Assembly: GCA_013388835.1 (NCBI GenBank)
Contig: JACAEL010000068.1
Span: forward strand, 1 to 64,000
Direction of reading: 5' to 3'
Source: Candidatus Thorarchaeota archaeon
GTDB lineage: Archaea > Asgardarchaeota > Thorarchaeia > Thorarchaeales > Thorarchaeaceae
DNA: 64,000 nt
Below are positions 50,687 to 58,658 of this stretch, one piece after another (the first letter of the stretch is position 1; every line of letters begins with the position of its first letter). The translations under genes were made by a program, and so were the position numbers. The notes below the pieces were generated by a model that worked only from the letters and a program-made list of their open reading frames with translations, ran no database searches and was not told the DNA's origin.

Positions 50687-51736
50687 ATGGCAGACGATGC
50701 CGACAAGCTCGACAAGACTGAGGAAGAACGTGACCTCGAACAGGACGAGAAGGTCAAGAAACCCACAACCGAGCCTCCAAAGGAGACCAAGTCTCGAAGG
50801 GGCAATCTTGTGGGGATATTCTTCAACGTCAGAATGCTCAGGAGGCTTGTTCAAATCTTCTTCTTCGTAGGCATAAACGCGTACATCCTCGCCTCTTGGA
50901 CAGGTGGAGAGGCACTACTCGCCTTCTGGCAAGCCGTAAGGACGGCCCTTCCAACACTGCCCATAATTGCTCCTCTCGAGGCCCCCTTTGCAGCAATTGC
51001 TGGTTCGTTCGACACACTCCAGAGAGAGCTGACTGCAGGGGCGTTCCCATTCTTCACATTGGGAGCAATGATCATAATCCTCACAGTCTTGGGCAGAGCA
51101 CCCTGCGCATGGATATGCCCGATTGGTACCATCCAAGACTTCTGTACGCTTCCAAAACGGACTAAGGTCAGACCCTCTCCGAACACTGAGGCGGAACTCA
51201 GACGAGTGAAAGGATACCTCTTCTTCCTCGTCATCTTGTTTGCGATCTGGATGGGGGTGAGCAGAATCACGGGCAATGCTGCAAACCTCGAGAAGATACT
51301 TGGTATCTTTGCACAGGCCCCATTCGACCCGTTCAACCCTGCATACATACTCTTCTTCAGGATGACTGAGCTGAACTGGCCCAACAGCGTCAACACCCTC
51401 TGGTACCTGATGACCTTTGGTCCCATCGCATGGCTGCAGATCATCTTTGTGTTCTTGGTATTCGCAGTGTCCTTCTGGGTGCCAAGGTGGTTCTGCCGCT
51501 GGCTGTGTCCAGCTGGCTGGTTCTATGGGGTCTTCTCAAGAGACTCTCTGATCGGCATAGGACGCAATCCCGCAAGATGTACTCCTGACACCTGCAATGT
51601 GTGCGAAGTTGTGTGCCCCATGAACATCAGGATACGAAGGTTCCCCTATCAGCACATGTACTCTCCGGACTGCATCATGTGTCTTGAATGCAAGAGCCAC
51701 TGCCCCAACAAGGCGATTCAGATAAGGTTCTCATGA
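50687..51736 (+). CDS. NapH/CcoG-like membrane ferredoxin
   Basis: The 349-residue protein has a charged N-terminal tail of about 40 residues, then about five transmembrane helices. Polyferredoxin motifs on the inner side are CAWICPIGTIQDFC near residue 138 and CRWLCPAGWFYGVFS near 268, and two further clusters near the end are CNVCEVVCPMNIRI and CIMCLECKSHCPN. Such proteins pass electrons between quinones or ferredoxin and membrane redox enzymes. No nap or nos genes are nearby. GTTTTTAATGAC near 50626-50637 is a likely TATA box. Confidence 0.88.
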   Translation: MADDADKLDKTEEERDLEQDEKVKKPTTEPPKETKSRRGNLVGIFFNVRMLRRLVQIFFFVGINAYILASWTGGEALLAFWQAVRTALPTLPIIAPLEAPFAAIAGSFDTLQRELTAGAFPFFTLGAMIIILTVLGRAPCAWICPIGTIQDFCTLPKRTKVRPSPNTEAELRRVKGYLFFLVILFAIWMGVSRITGNAANLEKILGIFAQAPFDPFNPAYILFFRMTELNWPNSVNTLWYLMTFGPIAWLQIIFVFLVFAVSFWVPRWFCRWLCPAGWFYGVFSRDSLIGIGRNPARCTPDTCNVCEVVCPMNIRIRRFPYQHMYSPDCIMCLECKSHCPNKAIQIRFS

Positions 51737-52078
51737 GAGATTGTCCATAGCCTTCTCAAACGCCTCGCTAACACGGGCGTACAGCTCCATCAGTGCGATG
51801 CCTGCCTCTGTGACTCTGGCACCACCACCACCAGTGAGTCCACCAGTCGTACTGCCACCTCGATGGGTCTCCACAACCCTGGTACCAAGCCGTGCCTCCA
51901 CATTTCGGATTAGGCCCCATGCGTACCTGTACGACATGCCGAGGCTCTCTGCACTCTTTGCGATGCTTCCGGTCGTCTGAACAGCCCTCAGAAGCTTGAA
52001 TGTACCAGCTCCGAAGACATATTCGCCGTCCTTCTCAATCCACAACTTCCAGACCGGTTGCAGTCTTCCGAGATCCAA
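51731..52078 (-). CDS. ModE-type winged helix-turn-helix regulator
   Basis: The 115-residue protein is the DNA-binding half of ModE-like molybdate regulators. FGAGTFKLLRAVQTTGSIAK then SAESLGMSYRYAWGLIRNVE is followed by a GGSTTGGLTGGGGARVTEAG wing and a dimerising helix. The MOP ligand-binding domains are absent. In archaea such short ModE proteins often control molybdate/tungstate transport, and this genome has a tungsten enzyme at 29165. Its 3' end overlaps the end of the convergent NapH-like gene by six bases. Confidence 0.88.
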   Translation of the reverse strand: MDLGRLQPVWKLWIEKDGEYVFGAGTFKLLRAVQTTGSIAKSAESLGMSYRYAWGLIRNVEARLGTRVVETHRGGSTTGGLTGGGGARVTEAGIALMELYARVSEAFEKAMDNLS

Positions 52079-52103
52079 TACGAGTACCTGCCAGCAAGAC
52101 CAG

Positions 52104-52337
52104 TCAGTGACCCCATCTCATTCTTTCGGGCTTCGTGTCCTCTTTGTAGGCCTTCTTTATCTTCTTGTAGTGGTCCGCACAGAGATACACTCTCCGTGCA
52201 CGGGGGTCCTTTGTCTTGAGCCCTGAACGAGAGAGGGTCTCACCAATACGCGTTGTTGAAAAAGACTTCTTGGAGGGCTTGTCACAGCCCTGGACGCTGC
52301 AGATTTTCTCAGACTTCTCCAAGGTATGCCACTTCAT
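52104..52337 (-). CDS. small basic zinc-binding protein
   Basis: The 77-residue product is rich in Lys and Arg. ICSVQGCDKPSKKSF near residue 12 and RRVYLCADHYKKIKKAYKE near 50 provide Cys, Cys, Cys and His for one zinc. ATG 52337 lies about 30 bases after a TATA-like GTTATAATTG, so the transcript would be leaderless. The basic character suggests binding to rRNA or another nucleic acid. I do not know a named family. Confidence 0.7.
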   Translation of the reverse strand: MKWHTLEKSEKICSVQGCDKPSKKSFSTTRIGETLSRSGLKTKDPRARRVYLCADHYKKIKKAYKEDTKPERMRWGH

Positions 52338-52370
52338 GTGTGGGACTGGGAGCACAATTATAACATTATC

Positions 52371-53351
52371 TCATCTGGGAGTGAGAACGGGTCCCCTCTC
52401 AAAGTCGAAGACAACACGTTCCTCTCCTTGGTAGCTGACGCGGAGTGACGATGAGTCATCCACTGACCCAATACATACTGCACGCATCCCATGCTTGTTG
52501 ACGCACTTGGTGACCTGTTCAATTCTTCCCTGACTTACCGAGACAAGAAAACCCAAAGACAGGTACATTCGAATCCAGTCAATGAGTGGGATGGGAATCG
52601 GTCGGCTTGCATTTACACTGTCAAGGTCGACCAGCCCGCCTACACCTGAGTACTCAAGCATCATGCCGGAAGTCCCTATCAGACCTGCAACTGAGACATC
52701 CTTTGATGCACTCAGAAGGTGCGCCTTGGCCAGTGCATTCATGGTGGAGAGGCGGAGACCTATGACATCGGCACTACGACCAGTGACCGAGTCCCAGCCT
52801 AAGCGATAGTGGACGCCCCGCTGACCCGCAGGGTCGAAGATCAGGACCAGTGAGTCACCGGGACGGGCGCCGCCTGCGGTGAGCAAGTCCTTCTTGCGAA
52901 CTCTCCCGGTGGCAGAACCGACCACATATGTCGAGCGGGACTGGGGGTTGGTGTGTCCTCTCACGATGGGTACTCGAAAGGTATGTGATGCCTCGATGAG
53001 GCCACGCAGCATCTCCTCTCCAATGGAGGGGGAGGAGTACGACAGAGCAACAGCGAACGAGGTGGGGATGCCACCTGCCGCATAGATGTCCATGACACAA
53101 GCGAGGACGACGTTGAAGCCTGCGGCTCGGGGATGTGCGACACAGAGTTCCTCCACAATGGAGTCAGTTGTCAGGAGGACGGTGTCTGCAGAGCCTCCCT
53201 CAATGGCCGCCGAGTCCTCGCCTAGAGTGTGCTCGGAGACCCCCGCGTAGGACTCTTTACGAAGACGCCCTATTATGGCTGGGAGGACGTACTTCCGGGT
53301 GATTCCATCAAACCTGTGAAGAACACCCACTATCTCGTCAATGTCACTCAA
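52371..53351 (-). CDS. AIR synthase / SelD / HypE superfamily protein
   Basis: The 326-residue protein has the PurM-like ATP-binding fold: GEDSAAI near residue 45, LLTTDSIVEEL near 60, CVMDIYAAGGIPTSFAVALS near 85 and RGHTNPQSRSTYVVGSATGR near 130. This order matches AIR-synthase-related proteins such as the sll0787 group and methanogenesis marker 2. It is not a typical selenophosphate synthetase because the N-terminal Gly-Cys/Sec-Gly loop is missing. It is nevertheless the only relative of SelD in the window, 2.3 kb from the EFSec gene. The TTG at 53351 is the first usable start. An ATG at 53372 is in frame but is separated from it by a TGA codon. Confidence 0.8.
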   Translation of the reverse strand: MSDIDEIVGVLHRFDGITRKYVLPAIIGRLRKESYAGVSEHTLGEDSAAIEGGSADTVLLTTDSIVEELCVAHPRAAGFNVVLACVMDIYAAGGIPTSFAVALSYSSPSIGEEMLRGLIEASHTFRVPIVRGHTNPQSRSTYVVGSATGRVRKKDLLTAGGARPGDSLVLIFDPAGQRGVHYRLGWDSVTGRSADVIGLRLSTMNALAKAHLLSASKDVSVAGLIGTSGMMLEYSGVGGLVDLDSVNASRPIPIPLIDWIRMYLSLGFLVSVSQGRIEQVTKCVNKHGMRAVCIGSVDDSSSLRVSYQGEERVVFDFERGPVLTPR

Positions 53352-53556
53352 CAGCCATCACTTGCCGTTCATCTCTGATTGGACCGTGCTGGACATAGGA
53401 GTCATGTCGCCCTCGTGCAACGAGTCTGCGGTCACTCCTGGAGGCCTTATGAGGTGTCGAGCCGACCTCAGGCGCTCCGTTTCCGCAAGGAGACACATAG
53501 GCACCACTCAGCGATTTCCAAGACCGTCCGACTATTGGCGCCTGTTGCATACCCGA
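53352..53556. repeat. dispersed repeat, copy 2
   Basis: About 200 bases match 18810-19012 in the same orientation. Read on the minus strand, this copy keeps the spacing of the SAVED-like gene start but has stop codons (TGA near 53513 and 53358-53360), so it is not coding in that frame. It ends exactly at the start of the AIR-synthase-like gene and may supply its promoter. Confidence 0.75.
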
Positions 53557-53561
53557 GTCGT

Positions 53562-53684
53562 TCACGACCCGAACATCCTAAGGACAGCGGCAATCTGGTC
53601 CAGCAAGATGCCAATTCCCAGTAGGGACAGTCCAACCATGAAGAAGATCAGAGCCCGCATCTCAGGACGGACTTCTTCGAACAT
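53562..53684 (-). CDS. 40-residue single-pass membrane protein
   Basis: ATG 53684 opens a 40-codon frame, FEEVRPEMRALIFFMVGLSL then LGIGILLDQIAAVLRMFGS. One good transmembrane helix is preceded by charged residues. GTGCTGAG lies just before the ATG. The hydrophobic pattern is convincing for a small protein, but there is no family evidence. It lies immediately beside copy 2 of the dispersed repeat. Confidence 0.5.
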   Translation of the reverse strand: MFEEVRPEMRALIFFMVGLSLLGIGILLDQIAAVLRMFGS

Positions 53685-53849
53685 CTCAGCACATTCTCCG
53701 TGTGGAAGCCGATGTGTGAGCCTTATAGAGGTTGCGGACTCTTGCGCGGCACCTGACGCCCCAACAGGTATTCTTCACCAGCAAGACAAATAAGCAGAAA
53801 CTGCATCCTAGCCGTAATCTCATCTAGCCTGTCTTTCGGTGAGTCTTAA

Positions 53850-54167
53850 ATGTCGAACAAGGCTGAGAATGCAAAAGCCTTCGGTGCTCTACTGGCACAA
53901 GCATGGGAGAACACTCCCTCGTTCATCTGCAGCAATGACGACTACATCTATTGCCTGTTTCCAGCGGACAGCACGAAGGAGAAATGGGTGGAAGCATCCA
54001 TCACATTCCCGGATGGTTCACTGGAGAAGAAGGAGATTGACCCAACGAAGGCGATTGCACTTCTCGTAGAGGAACTTAAGGTCCTGCCAGACTATGGTGC
54101 CGACTCGATTGTCAACTCAAAGGCCAAGCTTGACGAGGCAGCAGCCCGTCTTGCCAAACTAGTCTAG
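53850..54167 (+). CDS. small soluble protein of unknown function
   Basis: The 105-residue acidic protein reads NKAENAKAFGALLAQAWENT then a beta region with DDYIYCLFPADSTKEKWVEA and a helical C-terminus. GGTGAG lies nine bases before the ATG. I recognise no domain. It is followed by the zinc-ribbon coiled-coil gene on the same strand. Confidence 0.65.
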   Translation: MSNKAENAKAFGALLAQAWENTPSFICSNDDYIYCLFPADSTKEKWVEASITFPDGSLEKKEIDPTKAIALLVEELKVLPDYGADSIVNSKAKLDEAAARLAKLV

Positions 54168-54227
54168 TCCAGATGCGAGAGTGACCTGTGGGGTCCACAC
54201 ACACGGCCCGAGTGGCGAGATTGTCTG

Positions 54228-55046
54228 ATGCCAAAACCGAGTGTTCTCTGCCCAGCATGCGGTCTTGAGGTCCCGATGGGCCGTTTCTGCAAGAACTGCG
54301 GCAGCCCACTTCCCACCGAACTGCTTCCTGCAGAGGAGACCTCGCAACAGGAACTTGTGGCTGATGGACAGGTGGAACCTGAGCCTTCAGAAGACCAGAC
54401 GAAAAGTGACCTCGATGAGGTCGCATTGCCGGACTTTGGTGTCCAGATTGACGGCATAGACTCAATGACCCTTGCGCTGCTGCTCTCACGCTCTGAACTT
54501 GAGCTGATAGATGCTGAACTTGACCACATGATTGGTGTCATTCAGGCAACCAGACAGGCTCTAAAGCTGACACAGGCCGACAAGGCGGTGCTGACGCGAA
54601 GAGCCGAGGAGCTGAAGGAGTCATTTGAGAGCCTAAAGTCGCGCAGAGAGGAACTCGGGAGGGTGTCCGGTGAGGTCATCCTGGAGAGCATACTGAAGGA
54701 CATCCATTCCCAGCGCAAGAAACTTGAGAAGCTGGAAGCAGCAGCAGAGACTCTGGATGCGTCAGTGGTCCGGGAGCAAAAGACGCAGCTCACTTCGCGG
54801 CTGAAAGAACTTGACAGCGACCGCAAGACGGCACTGAAGGTGGCCAAGGGTTGGCTCAAGGCCTTTGAACAACGACTTAAGGAGATGGACCGAGAAATGA
54901 GCCGACTAGATGCCAGACACAAGATTGGCGAGGTGGCCGATGACTCATACGAGGAGTTGAGAAGGAGAGGCGACCGGCTGATCAGAGTGGTTCAAGGCGG
55001 CCAGAAGCGGCTGGATGAGATGATAAGACAAGCTGAGAAGATATGA
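54228..55046 (+). CDS. zinc-ribbon protein with long coiled coil
   Basis: The 272-residue protein starts with a zinc ribbon, CPACGLEVPMGRFCKNCGS, near residues 6-24. An acidic linker follows to about residue 85. Heptad-rich helices then run to the end, interrupted near residues 145-150, for example LILESILKDIHSQRKKLEKL-like segments. The layout suggests a scaffold or adaptor that binds a partner through the ribbon and dimerises through the coil. No specific function is known. It precedes a Cys-rich small protein gene by 34 bases. Confidence 0.75.
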   Translation: MPKPSVLCPACGLEVPMGRFCKNCGSPLPTELLPAEETSQQELVADGQVEPEPSEDQTKSDLDEVALPDFGVQIDGIDSMTLALLLSRSELELIDAELDHMIGVIQATRQALKLTQADKAVLTRRAEELKESFESLKSRREELGRVSGEVILESILKDIHSQRKKLEKLEAAAETLDASVVREQKTQLTSRLKELDSDRKTALKVAKGWLKAFEQRLKEMDREMSRLDARHKIGEVADDSYEELRRRGDRLIRVVQGGQKRLDEMIRQAEKI

Positions 55047-55080
55047 ACGGAATTGATGGCCGAAAGGAGGCCAGACTACG

Positions 55081-55389
55081 ATGACAGACCTGCCTGACTG
55101 TTCTCCCTCATGCAAGAGCTTCAAATGTGAGGCAAGACCGCCTGCACTCAAGGTGGTACAGGAGAGGGGGAAGAAACGACTCTGGTGCGTGATGGTGGAC
55201 GATACATGCGACGGGGCGTGGTGCCAATACAGCTACTGTGCTGAGAGAAAGATGACACCTGAAGGCAAGTGCAAGCGCAACTCGACAAGATTGGACTTGG
55301 AATCAGTGGTCCTACCTGAGGACCTAGAAGACCCGTCGGCAATACCGCGAAAGTACGTGAAGAAGCTCCGCGAGAAGAAGATTACATAG
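55081..55389 (+). CDS. small cysteine-rich protein
   Basis: The 102-residue protein has eight cysteines in its first 70 residues: CSPSCKSFKC near the start, then LWCVMVDDTCDGAWCQYSYC and GKCKR. The spacing suggests one or two zinc sites. The C-terminal third is charged and lacks Cys. ATG 55081 has AAAGGAGG ten bases upstream, a strong ribosome-binding site. Function is unknown; co-directional spacing suggests expression with the zinc-ribbon coiled-coil gene. Confidence 0.75.
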   Translation: MTDLPDCSPSCKSFKCEARPPALKVVQERGKKRLWCVMVDDTCDGAWCQYSYCAERKMTPEGKCKRNSTRLDLESVVLPEDLEDPSAIPRKYVKKLREKKIT

Positions 55390-55535
55390 GCACGCGCCAG
55401 TCGCTGTGAGAAGCGAGTTGCTCAGAGGGGCTAATCGAACCAGACGTCATACTTGGTTTGCACTTCGATCAGCTGCTGCTCCGTAGGCTTGCACGACAGG
55501 AACTAGCGCTCACGCGAGGAGCGGAGTCATCTCAT

Positions 55536-56102
55536 CTATGGCTTGTGCCAGACGAAGGAGTAGTAGGCAATCTCACCAGTCTCTTTGACTGTCGCAACTA
55601 TGAACTTCTTGCGGACGCTGGTGGCGAGGCGACCAGCTCTCACGATGTCCAGTGGCAAGACACCTCTCTTCTGGGGAATGACGTGGACTAGGAAGGGGGC
55701 ATGGTCAAGCCCGGGGCCCTTCTCGTAGACTGCAAAGTCAGTCCCGAACTTAAGACCCGGCCGAATCACGTAACCTCTCTCCCTGAGCTCGTTGTAGACT
55801 AGTGCCCTGTCCCGAAACTCATCCCATCGTCTAAGACCCAGACTGATGAGTTCCTCTTCGCTCAAGTATCGGTCAACACTAGAGTCATGTACTGCAAGCA
55901 GTCCCTTCTTGACAAGGTACACACACTCAAGGAGTGACAGCTCCAAGGGCTTGTCAAAGACGTTTGACTTCGGCTTTCTGATGCCCACCGGCTGACCGAA
56001 GTATCCTAGTGCGTACAACCACATGCCCTGACTAGGATTCCAGACGATGGCACGTTCTCCGACCAGCTCTGCTTCGGCTGGTCCCTCTGTGCCGTCGGAC
56101 AT
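55536..56102 (-). CDS. endA: tRNA-splicing endonuclease
   Basis: EndA cuts introns out of pre-tRNA at the bulge-helix-bulge. The 188-residue protein is the size of homodimer- or homotetramer-forming archaeal subunits. The catalytic domain shows YNELRERGYVIRPGLKFGTD followed by FAVYEKGPGLDHAPFLVHV and RLATSVRKKFIVA. This supplies the Tyr, His and Lys triad near residues 124, 135 and 166. The N-terminal domain is complete. ATG 56102 is used; a GTG eight codons upstream overlaps the next gene. Confidence 0.93.
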   Translation of the reverse strand: MSDGTEGPAEAELVGERAIVWNPSQGMWLYALGYFGQPVGIRKPKSNVFDKPLELSLLECVYLVKKGLLAVHDSSVDRYLSEEELISLGLRRWDEFRDRALVYNELRERGYVIRPGLKFGTDFAVYEKGPGLDHAPFLVHVIPQKRGVLPLDIVRAGRLATSVRKKFIVATVKETGEIAYYSFVWHKP

Positions 56103-56122
56103 CAATGGACACACTCCGGCAG

Positions 56123-56785
56123 TCACGTGTTGAGCGTCAGAGAGATGCCACGGATTGTGTTGGCAGCATCCTCACTGAAGTTGGCAATCTCCTCAAGCAC
56201 GTTGACAAAGTCGCGCATATGAAGGATCTGTTCCAGCGGCACTTTACTCGGGTACAGAAGGGCCCAGACATCCCTCATTACCGCATCTATCGCTTTCTCA
56301 GTCCTGCATATGTCGTCAGTCTTGGCAATGGAGGTCTCGATGTTGATTGAGAGGAAACGGATGGCTTCTCTCTGATGGGACACAATCTCAAGAATCATCG
56401 TGCTGAGTTCGGACACCTTCTCTCTGAGCTTGCCTTCAGGGCGCCACACATGTGTTATGGCCGCAAGGTGATAGCAGGCTATCTCTGCACCGTCAATCAG
56501 CTTGTCGTTGTAGTGTACCAGTCTGAGAAGGTCCTCGCGTTGCATCAGTGTGTTTGCGGAGGCAAGGTTGTTGAGAATGGTCCGTTTGAGTTCGTCGCCC
56601 TTGACTTCCATCTCGGTCATCTTCGCCAGGTCTTCTGGACTGACCGTCTTTCCATCGTCCAGCCAATTCGCAATTGCACTGCTTAGCACCTTTATTGCAG
56701 ACGACGCAATCCTGAAGTGCTCGTCAAGGACCTGCGTCATCTTCGCAAGCTCACTACTGATATATCGCCCATTGTCGAGAACCAT
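56123..56785 (-). CDS. PhoU-like/DUF47 phosphate transport regulator
   Basis: The 220-residue all-helical protein fits the DUF47 (PhoU-like) family: FRIASSAIKVLSSAIANWLD, MTEMEVKGDELKRTILNNL and MRDFVNVLEEIANFSEDAAN near the end, with acidic residues that bind metal clusters. DUF47 proteins usually sit beside Pit-type phosphate transporters; none is present here, and the neighbours are EndA and UppP. It shares a short divergent promoter region, with TGTTAAAAAAC, with the uppP gene. Confidence 0.85.
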   Translation of the reverse strand: MVLDNGRYISSELAKMTQVLDEHFRIASSAIKVLSSAIANWLDDGKTVSPEDLAKMTEMEVKGDELKRTILNNLASANTLMQREDLLRLVHYNDKLIDGAEIACYHLAAITHVWRPEGKLREKVSELSTMILEIVSHQREAIRFLSINIETSIAKTDDICRTEKAIDAVMRDVWALLYPSKVPLEQILHMRDFVNVLEEIANFSEDAANTIRGISLTLNT

Positions 56786-56868
56786 TTGCTGCCATCCTCA
56801 CAGAACGGGACCCTCTAGAACATGTTAAAAAACATTGTCAACGCTCGACAAGAGCGGAGAAATAGAAC

Positions 56869-57663
56869 ATGGAACTGTGGCAGCTGCTTGTGGCAGTGAT
56901 TCAAGGGCTCGTTGAATGGCTCCCCATCAGCAGTGAAGGTCAGGTAGTGCTCTTCTTATACAGCACGGGAGCCGTGAACTACGAGGATGTGATCTCACTA
57001 GCAATCTGGCTACACTTGGGAACCACAATGGCCGTTGTGGCTCGCTATCCTCGGGACATTGTGAGTCTGGTGACTTTGAGAGACCGGAGACTACTACGAC
57101 AACTGCTCATTGCCACCGCTGCCACAGCCGCCGTAGCTATCCCGCTATACTTCACACTCCGAACGGTTGTGACTGCAGCCACAGGAGATTTACTGAACAT
57201 GTTGGTGGGCGGCTTGTTGATTGTTACCGCGCTCATGTTGTACCTTCCAGGGAAGAGGGGCGTGGACATGACCACTCAGACAAGCGAGCACGAGGCCTCA
57301 GACAAGAACATGCTGCTTGCCGGACTGGCGCAGGGCTTCTCCGTGCTACCGGGACTGAGCAGGTCTGGTCTGACCATCTCAGCGCTTCTCATGCAGCGAA
57401 TCGACAAGAATACTGCGTTCCGACTCAGCTTCATCATGAGCGTGCCTGCAGTACTGGGGATACTCGGTCTAGAGGTGCTGCTCGGACACGGAGTGACCAG
57501 CATCTCGCCGCCAGACCTAATGCTCATAATTGCGGTGGTCTTCTTCTTCGGACTACTGTCCATGGAGGCGCTAATTAGACTTGCTGCCCGAGTCAACTTC
57601 TGGCGCCTGTGCCTCATACTGGGAGCCATAACTGTCGCCTTTGGACTGCCAGCGCTTCTATAG
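56869..57663 (+). CDS. uppP: undecaprenyl-diphosphatase-like lipid phosphatase (UppP/BacA)
   Basis: The 264-residue membrane protein has about eight helices and both conserved loops. QGLVEWLPISSEGQVVL near residue 13 and PGLSRSGLTISALLMQRID near 162 hold the Glu, Ser and Arg of the active site. In archaea the substrate is probably a polyprenyl or dolichyl diphosphate used as sugar carrier. TGTTAAAAAAC about 40 bases upstream is a likely TATA box. Confidence 0.93.
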   Translation: MELWQLLVAVIQGLVEWLPISSEGQVVLFLYSTGAVNYEDVISLAIWLHLGTTMAVVARYPRDIVSLVTLRDRRLLRQLLIATAATAAVAIPLYFTLRTVVTAATGDLLNMLVGGLLIVTALMLYLPGKRGVDMTTQTSEHEASDKNMLLAGLAQGFSVLPGLSRSGLTISALLMQRIDKNTAFRLSFIMSVPAVLGILGLEVLLGHGVTSISPPDLMLIIAVVFFFGLLSMEALIRLAARVNFWRLCLILGAITVAFGLPALL

Positions 57664-57681
57664 ACACCTCTCATTGACAGC

Positions 57682-58401
57682 TCAGATGCTGCCTCGCTTC
57701 TGCAGCATTATGGCAATCGGTGCGTTCGCCTTGCGCCACTCGGCCAGCTTTCCCTCGTAGTCCAGCGGGATTGGATGGCGTCCGTGGTTGCCCAGAATGA
57801 TGAACAGCGTGTCCTGACGCGCTTGCCTGAGAAGGACCTTGATCCAGTTGTCAGTCCTCCGCACAATCTTCTCCAGCAGGGTGGTGGGAGGCGTCTTCTG
57901 ACCGTACTGAGCGTAGAGACTCTCAAAGTCGAGGAAGTGAAGAAACAGCAGGTCACTCTTTGCAATCAACTTGGTCGACTCGATGTATGTGGTCATGTCG
58001 TCACGGGTCTTCACGGTATATGCAGGATTGAAACCGAATGTCTCCATGTCGTCCTCCCGACATATTATGCGTACAATCTTGCCATACTCACGGATACGGT
58101 CCAGTAGATGACTGGTCTGCGACCCTCTGAAGACCGTGTTGAGCAAAGGGACTGCGTACGGGTCGTCGGTCTCGATGAGAGCAAGAGCCTCCATATACTT
58201 GATCAGTGCCTCAGGTTTGTGAACAACGGCCTCGAAGAGACCGAAGTTGTCGATAGCAATGAGTACAATGGCCTTGGGACTGAACCGCTGCGTCAGCTCT
58301 TCACACGGAGACGGCATACCGTCAGGTATGGCCATACCCATTAGACTAAGAAGCGTCGACGGAAACTCCCATGCAGTGGTTCGTACCTGAGGGAAGGACA
58401 T
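57682..58401 (-). CDS. alkaline phosphatase-superfamily-like protein
   Basis: The 239-residue protein resembles the phosphatase/phosphopentomutase/sulfatase fold in outline. AIVLIAIDNFGLFEAVV near residue 48 is a strand ending in Asp. LLFLHFLDFESLYAQYG near 150 and DTLFIILGNHGRHPIP near 200 are the later metal-ligand segments with Asp and His. The usual catalytic Ser/Thr is not obvious, and the protein is short, so it may be an inactive or specialised member. It is convergent with uppP. TATA-like CCTTTAAACG lies about 40 bases upstream. Confidence 0.6.
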   Translation of the reverse strand: MSFPQVRTTAWEFPSTLLSLMGMAIPDGMPSPCEELTQRFSPKAIVLIAIDNFGLFEAVVHKPEALIKYMEALALIETDDPYAVPLLNTVFRGSQTSHLLDRIREYGKIVRIICREDDMETFGFNPAYTVKTRDDMTTYIESTKLIAKSDLLFLHFLDFESLYAQYGQKTPPTTLLEKIVRRTDNWIKVLLRQARQDTLFIILGNHGRHPIPLDYEGKLAEWRKANAPIAIMLQKRGSI

Positions 58402-58658
58402 GTCGGACCTCTCGCAGAGTGGTCGTCAGAGGTGCTGCGTTTAAAGGTATTCTTGACTTCACAGCTCGTGCGGTGTCACGCATCTGCCGCAGAGACCGAC
58501 CAGTCTGGCGCAGATGCAGTCCCATTCCAGACATGTAATCAGTAGCAGCATGGCCGCATCGTTCACTCCATCCGTGAGCCAGTTCATTCTCTGTGCGTGA
58601 GCTGACCTGATGAAAGAGTTATTACGGATTCAGCAGGTGGTTCAGAAGAGGCATAGAA

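Noticed and set aside
52371-53351. Call as selenophosphate synthetase SelD
   Set aside because: The protein lacks the N-terminal glycine-rich Cys/Sec loop of SelD and matches the AIR-synthase-related group better.
53341-53793. Open frame of 150 codons on the plus strand across the dispersed repeat
   Set aside because: It overlaps the repeat and the opposite-strand 40-residue membrane gene, and its translation has no protein-like pattern; similarity to the frame at 18803-19012 reflects the DNA repeat.
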